Source: Rhizobium giardinii bv. giardinii H152 (lineage in GTDB: Bacteria > Pseudomonadota > Alphaproteobacteria > Rhizobiales > Rhizobiaceae). From it: a stretch of 64,000 bases of DNA. The notes under the pieces were generated by a model. It did no database searches. It saw nothing but the letters and a program-made list of their open reading frames with translations, and was not told the origin of the DNA. Shown here one piece after another: positions 63,971 to 64,000 of this stretch (positions are counted from its first letter, which is position 1; each line of letters opens with the position of its first letter). The stretch covers positions 61,055 to 125,054 of the forward strand of contig NZ_KB902691.1 in the NCBI RefSeq assembly GCF_000379605.1, given 5' to 3'. Position numbers and translations under genes: made by a program.

Positions 63971-64000
63971 CCCGAAGGGCCGGTCGCTTTTGGCTTCCGG

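Overview
The window comes from a high-GC alphaproteobacterium of the order Rhizobiales, most likely family Rhizobiaceae. Supporting evidence: CtrA/ChpT/RcdA cell-cycle genes with TTAA-N7-TTAA boxes and GANTC sites, an RpoH with the alphaproteobacterial layout, the sulfolipid operon sqdBDC, an EipA (DUF1134) protein, a tkt-gap-pgk-fba block next to zapA and a 6S RNA, and a cysteine-poor L31. No tRNA, rRNA, CRISPR array or insertion sequence was seen. Species cannot be named from this sequence alone.

Layout. 1-3.4 kb: ctrA behind a methylation-site-rich promoter, a single-domain response regulator, chpT and the envelope gene eipA. 3.5-11 kb: a coiled-coil membrane protein, a TrmH-type methyltransferase, rluD, a DUF2171 gene, rpoH and a large acidic membrane protein. 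11-17.4 kb: purA, an EamA transporter, a GNAT enzyme and the serine genes serC-serA, with a structured leader before serC. 17.5-23.2 kb: two outer-membrane barrels, each behind a perfect CtrA box, then glmM and ftsH. 23.2-30.1 kb: tilS, cpoB, pal, tolB, tolA, tolR, tolQ. 30.1-41 kb: the usual ruvCAB-ybgC-tol neighbourhood appears split by blocks holding a ku remnant plus ligD, sqdBDC, a phosphoesterase and a vapBC-type module. 41-48.1 kb: a luciferase-like monooxygenase, yebC, periplasmic genes, ymdB, a formyl-THF cyclo-ligase, a DUF1127 gene, a frameshifted lysR, an orphan ORF and 6S RNA. 48.1-55.2 kb: zapA, a DUF4164 gene and the tkt-gap-pgk-fba block. 55.4-64 kb: phzF-like, MFS, DUF1192, a candidate sRNA, rcdA, an ArsR-SRPBCC-DUF899-GFA cluster, rpmE, an ABC exporter and a palindromic repeat.

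How the genes fit together. The strongest theme is CtrA. The window encodes the regulator (ctrA), its phosphate donor (chpT) and a factor for its proteolysis (rcdA). Perfect or near-perfect CtrA boxes lie before ctrA, eipA, two outer-membrane barrels and rcdA, with a weaker one before pal. This suggests a circuit joining cell-cycle state to envelope assembly. A second theme is envelope maintenance (tol-pal, eipA, glmM, ftsH, sqdBDC). A third is central carbon metabolism (tkt, gap, pgk, fba, serA, serC).

Most notable new-looking items: a 107-nt candidate sRNA directly before rcdA, a ku gene reduced to its two ends beside an intact ligD, a one-base frameshift in lysR, two complex palindromic elements, a possible Pho box before sqdB, and small genes of 18 and 51 codons.
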